A DNA stretch of 64,000 bases, taken from NCBI RefSeq assembly GCF_033807575.1, contig NC_084707.1:24701888-24765887 (forward strand), given 5' to 3'. This document shows, piece by piece, positions 22,925 through 35,335 of the stretch (the stretch's first letter is position 1; every line of letters starts with the position of its first letter). A program made the translations under genes and the position numbers. A model generated the notes under the pieces. It did not search any database, was not told where the DNA came from, and was given only the letters and a program-made list of their open reading frames with translations. The stretch is from Cydia pomonella (taxonomy: Eukaryota; Arthropoda; Insecta; Lepidoptera; Tortricidae).

Positions 22925-23470
22925 TCGCCGTTGGTGGCTATAAAGTCCAGTCTCGACATTTCTTCCCACATCGATCGCACACAAAACGTGAGTCGGCAGG
23001 AGGTAGAGCACGACGAAGATTTTTCTGCTTAAGGTGCTCCAGTCAGTCAACGTCGTGCTTTGATATTCCGACTTTAACGTCGTGACACCATTCAGGTCTC
23101 ATTTCGGCGCGTTTCTCCCGACCGTCGGTCCCAATGCCAAAACTGTCCATGTCCCGCTTACAGGAGTCCATAAACCGTAGAGTTGGACGCCCAACAGGTC
23201 TCTTTACGTCAGCTATCTGATCCAGCATTACTTGGCGTGGTAGTCTCTCAGGGTCCAACGTGACCGAGCCAGCGAAGTCTTCTCTGCTTTAACATAGCAG
23301 TTAAGCTGCAGCAATGTGTTCTTGAGAGTACTACTTCGTTAGTAACTTTATTTTGCCAAATAACTCCAAGTATAGTTACTCAGGCAGCGCATATGGAAAG
23401 TGTTGAGTTTGCGTTCTTGTTTCGTGTATGTAGTCCATGTTTTTCATGCGTACAGCAATACACTACAACA
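22925..23470 (-). pseudogene. LINE ORF2 C-terminal fragment (LRWLGHV / RLPRQ type)
   Basis: Minus-strand blocks in order: TNEVVLSR (about 23335), RRLRWLGHV (about 23275), then after a frameshift RLPRQVMLDQI and GRPTLRFMDSCKRDM (23250-23145), and finally CDRCGKKC (about 22965). Such an LRWxGHV / RLPxQ / GRPxLRxxDxxKRD / Cys-cluster order is the end of some non-LTR retrotransposon polyproteins. It is disrupted by stops and at least one frameshift. Confidence 0.7.
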
Positions 23471-23510
23471 TACAACTAAAACTACATCTCCATTTGAAAT
23501 TAAGAAAAAA

Positions 23511-23800
23511 AACCGGGCAAGTGCGTGTCGGACTCGCGCACAAAGGGTTCCGTACCATTATTTATAAAAACGGCAAAAAATATGTTTGTTGTATGGGAGC
23601 CCCCATTAAATATTTATTTTAATCTGTTTTTAGTATTTGTTGTTATAGCGGCAACAGAGATACATAATCTGTAGAAATTTCAACTGGCTAACTATCACGG
23701 TTCATGAGATACAGCCTGGGTGACAGACGGATGGACGGACGGACAGCGAAGTCTCAGAAATAGGGTCCCGTTTGACCCTTTGGCTACGGAACCCTAAAAA
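23511..23800 (+). repeat. Interspersed repeat, full-length-looking copy
   Basis: Starts CCGGGCAAGTGCGTGTCGGA and ends TTTGGCTACGGAACCCTAAA. The partial copies at 7335-7438 (3' part) and 56548-56576 (5' part) belong to the same family. Contains the GGATGGACGGACGGACAG motif. Non-coding. I recall it as very common in Lepidoptera; the transposon class is uncertain. Confidence 0.8.
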
Positions 23801-24480
23801 CGTCTTCGTTTGATTAAGAGCAAAGCATCTTTGCCGGGCTTATGATAAAATAAATACACTGGTGCGAACTTTTAGATACTTTGCAACGAGTTATGTCAAA
23901 TCAATATTCAATGAAAGTTGAGATCTCAAAAGTTTCAACTAGGACCTAGTTTGAACGCTGTACTTGCATTTAATGTTCAACATATTTCTGAATAAATAAT
24001 AAACGTGTGTGTCGATTTATTTGAAAATTATCTGCGAATTTGTTATCATTCAACAAAGCCTGTATAAAACTTCAACAACAAACGTTTTAAATTCAATGTT
24101 GATTGTTAAATAAACCTTTATGTACAAGCAATAACCCCTTGTAGCGAGACAACGACAAACGGCGCGATGGCAACGGTAAATGAACAAGAGATAAAATGTC
24201 ACCTGCTTGTGTACTGGATATATTTAGCTGCGCTGGGACTACGCTGCAGGAAAGAGCGCCATCTAATGGGATGATTTGTTTTTTTTTTCTATTTTTGGAT
24301 GGTTATAATTTAGTTTAGTTTATAAGTTTCGATACAATATTTATGTTATTTGGTTTACTTGAAATGTGTTGATAAATAATTTTTTGGAACTAAGTCACTT
24401 ATCGAGTTATCAGATACATGATTTTTCCGTCTCGATCCTCATTTGTTTAAATTCTTTCACAGACCTACGTATATCCTATA
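23801..24480. other. No gene recognised
   Basis: Nothing beyond AT-rich sequence; 24130-24270 is slightly GC-richer. Confidence 0.4.
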
Positions 24481-24481
24481 G

Positions 24482-24575
24482 TGGCGCAGTTGCCAAACAC
24501 CCGTTTAGAAACAGGTGTAACAGCAATGATCCGGGTTCGATCCCCGGATGTGTATGCAGATATTACTTTTTGTAT
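24482..24575 (+). repeat. tRNA-derived relic with good pol III A and B boxes
   Basis: TGGCGCAGTTG (24482-24492) fits the A box and GGTTCGATCCC (24534-24544) the B box, 42 bases apart. CCGGG/CCCGG forms a T-arm stem, and T-runs follow at 24567-24582. The seven bases before the A box (CCTATAG) cannot pair with those after the T-arm (ATGTGTA), so this is not an intact tRNA; a SINE head or tRNA pseudogene is more likely. Confidence 0.5.
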
Positions 24576-24655
24576 TTTTTTGGCACTTCAATTTCATATT
24601 TTAGATTGACTAAGCGAGTGTGATTCTCAAGCTAAGCGTATATAACGAGTAGCTG

Positions 24656-24698
24656 ATTATTACACAAATTAACTTAGTCCCACAGTAAGCTCAATTAA
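24656..24698 (-). repeat. Fragment of SINE family C tail
   Basis: ATTATTACACAAATTAACTT followed by AGTCCCACAGTAAGCTCAAT matches the 3' part of the SINEs at 19735-20018 and 58060-58340. Confidence 0.8.
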
Positions 24699-25148
24699 TA
24701 TTTTTTACGTATAAAATGCACTGCGATTAATATGACGAATCAAGTTTAGATGCAGATATAGATTGTATTAAAGCTCATTAACTTATTATCGTTGTTTCAT
24801 CACATCTCAAACACCCCAAGAAGTTTGTAACATTAACATCTGGCAGACAAATTAACTTCAACTTTACTCACAAGTGTCTATAATTGGCTCTGTGATACTG
24901 TGTCTGCTGTCTACGTCTTATGTTGCCTAGAGAGATGGTACTCAAGCAAGGTACTTTGCAAAAGTTCTGTGGAACTGGAGAGTCTATTGTTCAAAGCTCT
25001 CAGATTTTAGTGACACTCAATTAACTATTTACAAGTAAGTAGTTCAAATATTTAAGGTCGTTGAAATAAGATAATGCTAGATTTGAACTTTAAAATACGT
25101 CAAATATTATGATTATTATTATTTTTTAATTCATTTATCATTAAGGTA
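24699..25148. other. No gene recognised
   Basis: Holds only a short piece (25080-25108) resembling the left end of the palindromic MITE at 12245. Confidence 0.4.
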
Positions 25149-25412
25149 CATGACATTAAGGGAAAAGCTTATAAAGCGGCAGTCCATCCGGCCATGGCAT
25201 ACGGCGCCGAGTGCTGGGCCCTAAAAAAACAGCTAGAGGATAAACTTCACGTCGCAGAGATGAAAATGCTTCGCTGGGCCGGTGGTGTCACCTTACTAGA
25301 ACGCATCTGTAACACCTACATCCGCGGTAGTTTTAAAGTTAGACCTTTACCCGAAAAAATAATCGAAGGGCGACTTCGATGGTTTGGGCACGTTATGCGC
25401 CTAGAGCGCCGT
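25149..25412 (+). pseudogene. RTE-clade LINE ORF2 C-terminal fragment
   Basis: The frame contains KGKAYKAAVHPAMAYGAECW, HVAEMKMLRWAGGVTLLER, RGSFKVRPLPEKI and LRWFGHVMR, the thumb and C-terminal region of RTE-type reverse transcriptases. It is truncated at both ends: it opens after an ATT-rich run and ends just after GHVMRLE. Related to the minus-strand fragment at 18175-18945. Confidence 0.85.
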
Positions 25413-26469
25413 ATCGGTACGAACTATTCCATCTGTACTCATCCATGAACGCTTTCATACTCAATAAACCGTAAAAGCTATGGTTATTCAATGTACATGT
25501 GCTCTTCTATGTAAAAGGCTTGAGAGAGTTGCGACCTCAGTAAATAATTTACGCGTTTTTCCTGTTCGCTTTTATTTGCGTTTAAGAAAGCAATTTGGGA
25601 TCGCGCCCCATATTGGGTCTATAAGATACGTTCTTTGAAAACGCGTGCATGAATACAATTAAGGGACGCGTGTTTTGTGTGGGTGTTTACTCTAAATATA
25701 GGACGCCCTTTTTGTAATAGTACCTACTAAAATAAATATATACATTATAAGTGTATAATTTAAGGTTCCTTGTTTCATTAAATTTGCTTTGATGTAGACA
25801 TACACGGGTAAAAATAAAAAGTATTTTCAATGATGAAATGTTTTTGTCTTGTATGATGGAAAAATAATGTTCAAAGGTATAAATTGTATACTAATATTTC
25901 CTACAACTTCTTAAATGATTGAAGTATTGCTTCTTCTCAGTGGAAAGAGAGAAACGTGTCTTGTCACACTTTTACTCCATCCTATCTATGTGGGCGAACG
26001 CATTGAACTGATGTTTAAATCATCTGCTTGCTGGACCCAAGTGTGTAATTTTCGGATTTTAATGTGTACATAATTATATCTGTTATTTTTTTTTATTCTT
26101 ATCATTATCTTTCTATCTTATTTCTTTCATCTTCTTGTCCTGTGTATGTGTGCTTTATGGAATAAATATCATTTCTTTCCTTCTTTCTTTTTTCTCTTTC
26201 AACTTTTACTAGACCAACCCTGAAATCGCTAAAAAAACCAATCAATCTCAAAACCAAACCAATTAACGCTTGATTTTAATTGGAAGATTATCAACTAAAC
26301 ATTATAAAGCTTTGATTAGTTTACCAGTTAAGTACGCCGGTTTTGATTTGAATGATTATAAGCCTCTAAAATTGAGCGAGGGATTTATTTGTGGTAAATG
26401 TATGGCGGACATTTCTAGAACCGTGAATACGTTGGAGATCTAGGAGACGAAGGTAACGACGGACTTGAA
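25413..26469. other. No gene recognised
   Basis: 26090-26200 has CTTT-rich low-complexity sequence. No frame or paired repeat seen. Confidence 0.4.
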
Positions 26470-26672
26470 CAGTCAGCATCAAAAGTAGCGGATCAAATAA
26501 CGTTTCATAAGTATCTACCATTCTATAACAGCTTACCAAAAAATGATAGAAGAATATAGAATAACTAAGACGGTAAAAGATATTTTAACAATTTATCTAT
26601 ATTTGGAAAAGTTATCCGGAATATCAGATACTTTTGGCGCGTTGTTTCATCCGCTACTTCAGATGCTGACTG
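26470..26672. mobile_element. Tc1/mariner-like MITE (CAGTCAGCATCA ends)
   Basis: The ends CAGTCAGCATCAAAAGTAGC and GCTACTTCAGATGCTGACTG are inverted. The interior matches the copy at 58839-59058 in reverse orientation. Termini starting CAGT suit Tc1/mariner. Confidence 0.85.
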
Positions 26673-29600
26673 AACACTTACAATGATACCTATAGCAAAC
26701 TTTGTAACGATGCGTTATATTATAACGGAACGTTACACTATCAAATTCCCTAATATTTCTGGCGCATACAAATTTTAAATTCCCTTTTTAAATTCAAATC
26801 ACGCTGGTTTTAAATTGCAATATTGCAATAACTAATAATACCATGATCACCTAGTCACCAGGAGCATCTCCAAATCACTTGCATCTTAAGGCACGTATTA
26901 TATGTTTCATAATGTTTAAGTACCTAATCAAGCGAAACACGTTATGTGTGCCACCGAATTATCTCAGGAAATTATTAAATGAATTGTTGACAAAATGTGT
27001 TGACCGCCTGGATCTGTCACTGAACGGTCTGACTTTAATCTACATTATTTGATCATTTCATCTACCCTCAACTGGCTTAAGGAGCCATTTGAGGGTAGAT
27101 ATTGTTTACTTTTATTTAAATACCTAAAGATACAGAGTTAAAGGAGTAACTTTCTGTCAGCACATCTTTGCAATGGTTCAGCGAAAATTTAAACTTCATT
27201 GTTCCAAACCATCATACCCACAAGTGAAATTGGTCTAAGCTCCCATATTGATCACCGCGTGATTAGTTCATAATCTCAGATGCTCAAGGAAGTGAAATTT
27301 TTTTTGTAAGAAATCCAGCTCTCTAGATTTTATAACAACGATCAAGCCATTAATTACTATTTAGCACGTTTGACTAACGCTGACGTTGGCTCTGTATTCT
27401 GTTTTAGAGGTTTGAGGGAACCTACCAAATCCCACATTAAAGGATACTTTTTGCCGCACGTGCATACAATAATAAATTTTATATTGAATATTTTATGCTG
27501 TTATTCTTCATAATAGGTAAGGTGGGTATGAATTTACGACCTCAGCCATCTGGCGTGAAATATGTTGTAATGATTCATTCGTTCGTTGTAACTTGAGCTT
27601 CGTTTATTACGGTTTCTATTTCTCTTGATATTTTGGTTTTATTTGTCTGATCCTGATACGAGTATTACGAATAAATGACCGACACCTTGATTTTATAAGA
27701 GCGACGGTAACTTCTTAGGACATAGTGACCTTAGTCAGATTATTTTTACCTTTGTTTTAAATGTATGTTTTATGACTTCTGTGGAGCTGTTTTTATTACC
27801 CTGAAAACATAAAATATAAATATTTGCTTTTTATGCTAGATTCAATTTTAAATAGATATCGAATATTAAATGACAAATGGAGCTGGACGCTTGCAACTGC
27901 GCGTCAAATGCGTGTTATCGACCCTACTAAAATACCCTTCTTAAATAACCTGTTGGGATTACGAAATGAAAGTTATTGTTTCTACTCGTCGAGTATAATG
28001 GTTGAATAAAGTTTTTGTATACCAAACTATAATTGTGTTTCATGTATGGGCTCCCAACTCAACTATGAGATTCATTTTAAAACGCTAGTCAAATATTTAA
28101 AAAAATACCAATCACGTGCCGCCGCGCTCCCATAGAAAAAACTAAACGGACGCGGGGCTCGGGGCGGGAGTCGCGCGTTTATGTCTTTTGTACTTCATTT
28201 TTGTCTACTGTGATACTTACCAATTTTCATTGATGTTTTGTAGTAAAAAAAAAAATATTTTTAGATATCTCGTAGAAAAAAGTAATGTACAATAGTGATA
28301 TAATCAAGTTTTTCGATCTCGTACCTTACTTAGGTAACTCAGCAGGCTTCGTTGCCTAAACACGGTACTCGACTGAAAAGCTCTCTATTATATCACGTTT
28401 GTATAATTAATTTCGAAACTAGCATTATTTATTTATGATATGATTTGTACATGTAATGTATACACTTATATCGCTTGGATTTTGTTGCAAGTTTCTATAA
28501 GGATTTGGGATACACCAACGCTACATGGCTCTTAGTCCGCTCTTAAATAGGTTTAAACACACCAAATAATGATAGGTAATATAATAATATATAGGCAGTA
28601 AAATTTTAAAAATTTAGAGTTATTAGTATACGGGCGGAAATTTAATGCAATTTATCGGAAAAAGAATCATCTGGCGTGCCACGTCAGGTTGCATAAGCTT
28701 AGAGCTATTTTAATTTTACCTAGCCGGCTTTGTGAAAGCGAAAAGTGACGTTTCTCGCTAAGGGGGCCTCTTCAAGGCAGGGCTTAGGTTCCAATTCAGA
28801 TGGGTTTTCCATTATGTCGTCGAAATAGTACGGATAATATTAAATCGGGAATAGATAGTAAATGAAGGTAAATTATATTAAAATTCACTGTCTAAGATAA
28901 GACTACACGAATTAATGACCAACTCGAGACGCTACTACGACGGCAGCTAAGTATGCCAGATATTAATATAAATAAAAGAATAATAAGCTGCGATAGGCAG
29001 ACACTCATATTAGCACGTATGTGCATATTGAGTGATCAGCACATTAAATGTAGATCTTGCTCCTCCACTCGATAAGGGATTTTCTCTTCTGTCACGTAGA
29101 ATAAATATATATAATCATAGAATAGCAAGTATTGGGAGGATTAACGTGTACAAGCTGGAAGACATTACATCTGTTAACCTGTATACTGTGTTTGGTGAAT
29201 CAACCCTTCCACTCAGACACTCTGCCTATTTCAAAGCGTAGTGGAAATATGTAACATGCCATGCCATTTTAGAATGATATTAAATCCTTCTAGAAATAAT
29301 GTACTCGCAGCTTAACGGCCGCCAACGTATTTGCCTCTCTGATGTTGCAGGTCCAAGGCGACGGTCACTACTTATCATCCGGCGATTCGCCTGTTTGCCT
29401 CCCTATATCTTCAAAATATCGTTGATGTAGCATAGGAATACTATAATAGATTCTATCTCTACAAGGCAGACCTATTCTGACTAGACAAGGCTAGCATGCG
29501 AAACCATACTTGAACTCACGCTAGCAGGTCAGGCATGCATGCTTATATCGCATTATTCGCCAGCATAAGTTTATTGTAAAGCGATTAAACCGCGGCACTC

Positions 29601-29851
29601 ACGTCCTCGTTCCCGGATTCATTAAATATGAAAGGGTTTTATTGGGAAAGTTTGATGACTTGGTAAAATTTGTAAACCGCCGCGGAATTTTAAACAGCAA
29701 TCGAAGCCTAGGATGTCATCTCGAACGCTGGATAAGCACGAGAGAGCAGTAAACTCACGAAACCAGTATATGTGGCTACTCATTCGGTACTTAAATACCC
29801 TGTATCCAATAGTAATTATAGTGTATACAGTTGAATTCATAAGATTTATAC
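26673..29851. other. No gene recognised
   Basis: About 3.2 kb. Contains a compact hairpin at 27060-27100 (listed separately) and a GC-rich patch at 28120-28180. Short frames at 27824-28009 and 29032-29241 have no domain. Confidence 0.35.
27060..27100. repeat. 41 bp hairpin
   Basis: ATCTACCCTCAACTGGCT and AGCCATTTGAGGGTAGAT are reverse complements apart from one base, with a 5-base loop. It is probably the core of a small MITE; a small-RNA precursor is possible but unsupported. Confidence 0.6.
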
Positions 29852-30508
29852 CTACCGTGGTATTATTATTATTGGGGTTTCGGGCCTTTGAGTGCCACGT
29901 CGACCAGGTAGTGATCTATTGTGACAGCCCTCCAGGAAATTCCAGATTCTTTGGGCCGTAATGTTCTGTACCTCATAGGGTTGCAATACGTGCCGCCCTA
30001 AGTGGGTACTTCTTTTTGACATTAGTGGTCCACAGGAGCAGAGAATGTGCATTGCAGTCTCCTCTGACTCATGGCAGAACCTGCATGTCGCGTCTTGTTT
30101 CTTCCCAATTTGAAACATGTGTTTGTTCAACTTACAGTGTCCAGTCAATATTCTGGTCACCGCGCAGGTTTTATGTCTTTTGAGCTCTAAGAGCTCCTTA
30201 GCAAATTTGTTGTTGAACCCTTTGATTAGAGCTTTCGAGTGTTCTTGTCCTTTGACGAATTTCCACCAATCGATTGCTCTTGTATTGAGGTTACCTACCG
30301 TGGTAACCTCATCAAATAAACGCCTGTTGCATCTTTCTCCCCTGTGTATCATTTTCATTTTAGATACGAGTGTAGTATATTTGATTTCATCTTGTATCAA
30401 CAGATATCTTTGGCAGAATGATATCGAAGGGCTAACATCAGTAATATCTGTAGGAAATGATGAAATTTCACCAGCACCATTTAAATACGGTATTGGTCTC
30501 GATCTCAA
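29852..30508 (-). pseudogene. LINE ORF2 C-terminal (RNase H tail / Cys-His) fragment
   Basis: A 218-codon minus-strand frame. Its C-terminal half (about residues 110-205) holds TRILTGHCKLNKHMFQIG, CRFCHESEETAMHILCSCG and QRIWNFLEG, the block that follows the RNase H domain in several non-LTR retrotransposon polyproteins. The frame ends in ATT repeats (GGTATTATTATTATTGG), a typical LINE tail. The N-terminal 100 residues show WWKFVKGQEHSKALIKGF but no full RNase H catalytic set, so the copy is truncated. Confidence 0.75.
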
Positions 30509-30857
30509 CTAGCCCGCGGTCGTGACAGCAACATGAACATTAGACGAGAGCCGCAGGCGACGCGGGCGTTGCAACTCTCAAACTACTTTAACTTTCGGAC
30601 CGGGTGACCGATCATCTTATGCTTTGAGTTCAAAAGATTTATACAAAATACTGGCTTTTGATCGCAGCTTAGCTTATGCAGCTGTTTGCGTAACTATGTG
30701 TACTGTGTCGTGCTAAACTGTTGAAATACAAGCGAAACGAAATAAAAGATGGAAAGTTACTGAGCGGTTTTCAAAAAGTAATTGAGTGGATTCTTATTAA
30801 ATATTACCAAAATTAGAGATCATTTTATCAGTAAAACTCAAAATTAAATTAATATCT

Positions 30858-31112
30858 GACGACCAGTTTGGCCTAGTGGATAGTGACCCTGCCTACGAAG
30901 CCGAAGGTCCCGGGTTCAAATCCTGATAAGGGCATTTATTCGTGTGATGAGCATGGATATTTGTTCCTGAATCATGGGTGTTTTCTATGTATTTAAGTAT
31001 TTAAAAATATTTATATATTATATATATGGTTGTCTAAGTACCCTCAACACAAGCCTTATTGAGCTTACTGTGGGACTTAGTCAATTTGTGTAATAATGTC
31101 ATATAATATTTA
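30858..31112 (+). mobile_element. tRNA-derived SINE, family C
   Basis: Head GACGACCAGTTTGGCCTAGT with B box GGTTCAAATCC. The 3' part is GAGCTTACTGTGGGACTTAG followed by TCAATTTGTGTAATAATGTC. Same family as 19735-20018 and 58060-58340; the target duplication is unclear. Confidence 0.9.
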
Positions 31113-32609
31113 TTAATTTTTAAATTAGAGAGTAAAATAGGACACTAGCCGTTCGTGGCTATCATTTTATGAAAAATAAGTAAATATTCTTGAACATAAA
31201 CTTCGACAGATGGGACATTGGGCTGGTACGGCACTGGTTCTCACTGCTAAGATTAGCATCTAAAATAGTTATTTCAGTGAACCATATTAATCAATTTAAG
31301 TTTGAGTAATATTAATGTATAATAATAGTAAGTAATAATAATAAAGGAGATACGTCGCCTTTCGGGTAGCAAAAACAAATCGATTGACAGCTCATTCATC
31401 AATATTACGAGCAGCTCAGTGGTTCTGACGCCGCGGTGGAACATACGGCACAAATACGTACTAAGCAACTTCTACACAGTGTAGGTACCTGAAGAAAATG
31501 TTACAAATTTTCTAAACCAGGAAGGTGAATTCAACATCCTTTCATATATTTTAGAATATTCATTTCTCACGAAAACTTACATTAAAACCCACTCAAGTGC
31601 AAAACATATCCTACAAAGCGATATCCTGCGCCATATAAACAGTGTATATAGACAGTAATTTCCTACGTTCCACTCTTTATTCAATAGTTCATCCAACGCT
31701 GGTAGCTAGGGAATGATTTTAAATCAGGCATTGTCTCAGAGGTGGAAGCGGGGGCGGACGCGGGCGCGGTCGGTTTTTTAAAGGACTGCTTTTGGACAGC
31801 GATTTGGCTCGTAGATTAATAGGGGATAATTATCCGAATGCTGGCGAAGCGCCAATGTTGCAGAGCAGGCACTGTGGGCTGATGCAGCGGAGTTTCAACT
31901 GGTTTCTATATATTGTGTTCATTTTGACATTAGATGTCACTACTGCGTTATGTTTAGCTTGTAAAACGTGCTAATATTATAACAATAAAAAATAAGTAGG
32001 TCAAGAACACTTGATTAATGATTCATATAGTTTTTTGTCTAAGACTTAAAAAGTTGCTATTGTTGTTTTGATTCTGTGCAAGCAGAATAAGCCGATTACA
32101 ATCCTTTTCTCAAAATATCTCATCTCTATTGACTGTAGAGAAAGATTTCTGGTCATGATCCATATTTTCCTTATTAAATGAGGCCATAGCTGAGCCATTG
32201 GACTAAAGGCAGAAAGAGCTAATAAATTCTACCTTTATCATTCATTGTTTTACTAAATTTAATAATGGATTTAAGAGTGGAAGTGGCATGCTAGTAGCTT
32301 TCATATTTAAATTTCAAATAATTCTATTCTTCCGTAACTGGAATGATCGAATGAACGATTGTTCTTGGCAGCTGCTGAAACCATATAAATCAAATTTCCT
32401 TGAAACACATCACAGCTTATTGACGGGAATTTGGCAAAATGACTGGGTGTATTCGTATCGAACTTGTTTGCCAGCGGAGTGAAGAAAAAGTATCAAAGTG
32501 TCATGTTTATGTAGCAGTTACTAACTATTAAACCTACGCAAAGATTTTAGGCCTAAAATGCCTTACATCGTTCTGATTACACTATTCTTGCGGTGCGGTG
32601 GTTCTTCCG
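31113..32609. other. No gene recognised
   Basis: A short GC-rich patch (31735-31775) and the 60-codon frame following it have no domain. Nothing else supported. Confidence 0.4.
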
Positions 32610-32745
32610 CAAGGAATCTCGCTTTCATATAAAAAAACTGCATTGAAATCGGTCCATCCGTTTGAGAGCTACGATGCTACAGACAGACATGCAGACACAC
32701 AGACAGACATTGGCGTCAAACGTACGTAACACCTCTCTTTTTGCG
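32610..32745 (+). repeat. Interspersed repeat with CAGACAGACA motif
   Basis: Contains TTCATATAAAAAAACTGCAT, then GAAATCGGTCCATCCGTTTG and GAGAGCTACGATGCTACAGA. I recall this as a common lepidopteran repeat. No second copy in the window proves it. Confidence 0.45.
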
Positions 32746-34392
32746 TTGGCTGTTAAAGAGCGGATTTCAGAAAAGTGATTTATGTAAATTTGTGTCAATG
32801 TGCATTCTATGTCATCATATTTCCGGAACATACATAGCTGCTCATAACAAGCACTGCATAAAATACAGTGTGCTTTGAGACCAATGAAGCGTGAAATGCT
32901 CGGCATAAAGCTGCAATATCTGAGAATATTTTAAATTCTCATGCAAGCATGCAAAACGCCATTACCAACCCAAGGAGTTGTGTTAGACCTTTGTTGTCAG
33001 AATGACAGTAAGGTATACTAATAATATGTTAAATACATCTACCGTTTACTACTTTTATTAGTTGATGAGGTTCAAAGGCTGAAGGTCACTTATAAATAAA
33101 TACATCTTGCACAAGAGATGGAAAAGGGGCTAATGAGAAATGTTGGTAAACGGGAAAATATAAATTATAATAATGAATGATGACTTCTCACAAAATAGGT
33201 TTTCGTAACTGTCTGAAACTGACATTTTATGGCTGATGAGGAAACAGTTTACAATTTTAAAAATATAATAGTACTTGAACTCTTGTATCCCATGACAGAT
33301 TTTTTATTTCTTGTACTCTGCTCGCATATAGTGCTGGCCTACTCTCGACTACACTTACAGGTTATTACATTAACAAAATATTTTAATATTAATTATTGCT
33401 TGTGAACAATCCTCACTTTAGTCTTTGTTCCTATTATTGACTGCATGACAACATCTGGACGCACGAAAGTTTTGATTGCTTTGGAAACGGGTATAAGGGT
33501 GTTGTGTTTACCGTAGCCTGACTTACCTTCGTGTGAAATTTGTACTGAGTACTAACTACTCGATTAATTGAATGTATCCACCTGATCATTCGTGAGTCTT
33601 GTTACAGGCTAATAAGGCTTGTAATTGGTCAGTTTATTCTAACAATCACGATAGTATTAAAAACATAAAGTTTGTTACCTAACGTATAGATAATCAACAC
33701 TACTTTATTGTCATGAGAATAATAATAGGGATGATGACACATGTTGAATTTTTTAACAAAATCCAGTTAAATAAATAGAAATATAACAATTTATTTATTT
33801 ATTTATTGTTCGGAAAACCAACAGCTATAAATTGCACAATAGTTATATATATAAATAACAAAGAGCCAATTATAGGTTCCCACCGCCGGTAGCAACAGTA
33901 ACAAATAATTGTTGGTTAGCACTAGATTTTTTTTCTTTTATAACGTGTTACCACTAATATTTTTAAATATTAATGAACAAAGAAACCAAAACTTATTAGT
34001 AAAATTGATACGTTAATCGATACAATAATATGCTATCGCATACGACTCGCTCACTCAAGTAATTTGTCTGTTAGAATCCGCCTTAACCTCAAAGTATAAG
34101 TTTTTTCGATTCCTTACAATTGTATATAGCAACTATATACATAAACGCAATATTTCACTAACAAAATCGTAATTTCCTTGTTTACCATACTACTTCAAGA
34201 CGTCTTCTCAGCCACAGTGACGTCAAGATTGCATGCTGTTTTGTGAGTAGACTTTGACTTAGTAGATATCATTTTTGACTTTTGTATTGCTTTAATGCAA
34301 TAGGTTCCATACATTCGATCCATTGAAAATAAACTTTATCAACTTATTCTATTCATAAAAACTTCTAGCCTTTATATCAGCACCAGAAATAA
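32746..34392. other. No gene recognised
   Basis: Contains a TTTATTTATTTATTTATTG run near 33790. No coding signal. Confidence 0.4.
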
Positions 34393-34425
34393 CATAAGTA
34401 AGTAAGTAAGTAAATATTCTTTATT
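34393..34425 (-). repeat. LINE 3' tail remnant with GTAA run
   Basis: AAGTAAGTAAGTAAGTAAAT followed by ATTCTTTATTGCACCA, the same tail as at 15085-15140. Confidence 0.6.
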
Positions 34426-34503
34426 GCACCAACAATTATACATTTTACATACATGTAAAACTACAAATGAATTTTAAAGGAAACCAAGACACACACAACA
34501 CAA

Positions 34504-34504
<1 letters not shown>

Positions 34505-34560
<56 letters not shown>
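34505..34560. repeat. (CA)28 microsatellite
   Basis: An uninterrupted CA run of about 56 bases. It makes a false minus-strand Cys-Val frame. Confidence 0.98.
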
Positions 34561-34563
<3 letters not shown>

Positions 34564-34569
34564 CATAAC

Positions 34570-34893
34570 CAAGTTTTGGCAAAAATTTCTATTTTGGTAC
34601 AAGCTTTTATCGCTGCCTGTACTTTTTTCCACAGGCAACTAATACTCATCGAGACACTTCTAAAAACCCAAACACAATTAGGTTGCGTTGTTTTATCACA
34701 GAGTTCCTATGTCCACCTCTTGTCTACATCATCAGATCAGCTCGATGGTACCATAATATTGCATTGTCACCCGACTTACATATGTATGCAAATTTTCAGC
34801 TCAATCGGAAACCGGGAAGTGGGTCAAATTTAACTTGCAAGATTTGATTACAAACAGACAACGGTCAAGTGAAAGTAAATAAAAGCTTGTAAT
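34570..34893 (+). repeat. Interspersed repeat, single-unit copy
   Basis: Shares TTATCACAGAGTTCCTATG, ATATTGCATTGTCACCCGAC and AACCGGGAAGTGGGTCAAAT with 16281-16740, but has only one unit. It continues through CAACGGTCAAGTGAAAGTAA. This supports a local duplication at 16.4 kb rather than in the ancestor. Confidence 0.85.
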
Positions 34894-35157
34894 AACTCAT
34901 AATATATGATGATCAAAAGCAACCAGTTCCAGGATTTATATTGATTGGAACTATATTTTTAAGTGTTGAATGCAGCCCGTTATATTCCTATAAATACTCG
35001 GACCAGATTGGCGTGGAGCTGACATACGCACAATACCCTATCAATTATTCAATATTTCACAACAAACGAGCTACATCACCCACAATTAAATTGAAAATGG
35101 AATAAATTCTCTAGAGTACAAAAGCGCTAATAGAGCAACCATTGTTCTAAACTGAAT

Positions 35158-35275
35158 AATCCTCGATAATAACCGTGGAAAGTGCGCCAGCGATTATACT
35201 CAGCGAAAGAACTTTGGCAGAATGCCAGTGGACGTCAGGAATCGATAGTAAGTAGATTTTATTTGATATGTAATT
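35158..35275 (+). repeat. Dispersed repeat, copy 1
   Basis: AATAACCGT, GTGCGCCAGCGATTATACTC and GGAATCGATAGTAAG then TTTTATTTGATATG recur in the same order at 36749-36867. Class unknown. Confidence 0.7.
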
Positions 35276-35335
35276 CACGTAAAGTTAGTAAAAACTATTA
35301 AAAACAAATGTATGTGTTAACGCAAAAATCCGTCC

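Noticed and set aside
24475..24560. Possible intact tRNA gene
   Set aside because: A and B boxes and a T-arm are present, but the acceptor-stem halves (CCTATAG and ATGTGTA) do not pair and the D-arm is poor.
29713..30512. Plus-strand frames of 82 and 131 codons
   Set aside because: Antisense to the LINE C-terminal frame, which has recognisable motifs on the minus strand.
34461..34649. Minus-strand Cys-Val-rich frame
   Set aside because: Created by the (CA)n microsatellite.
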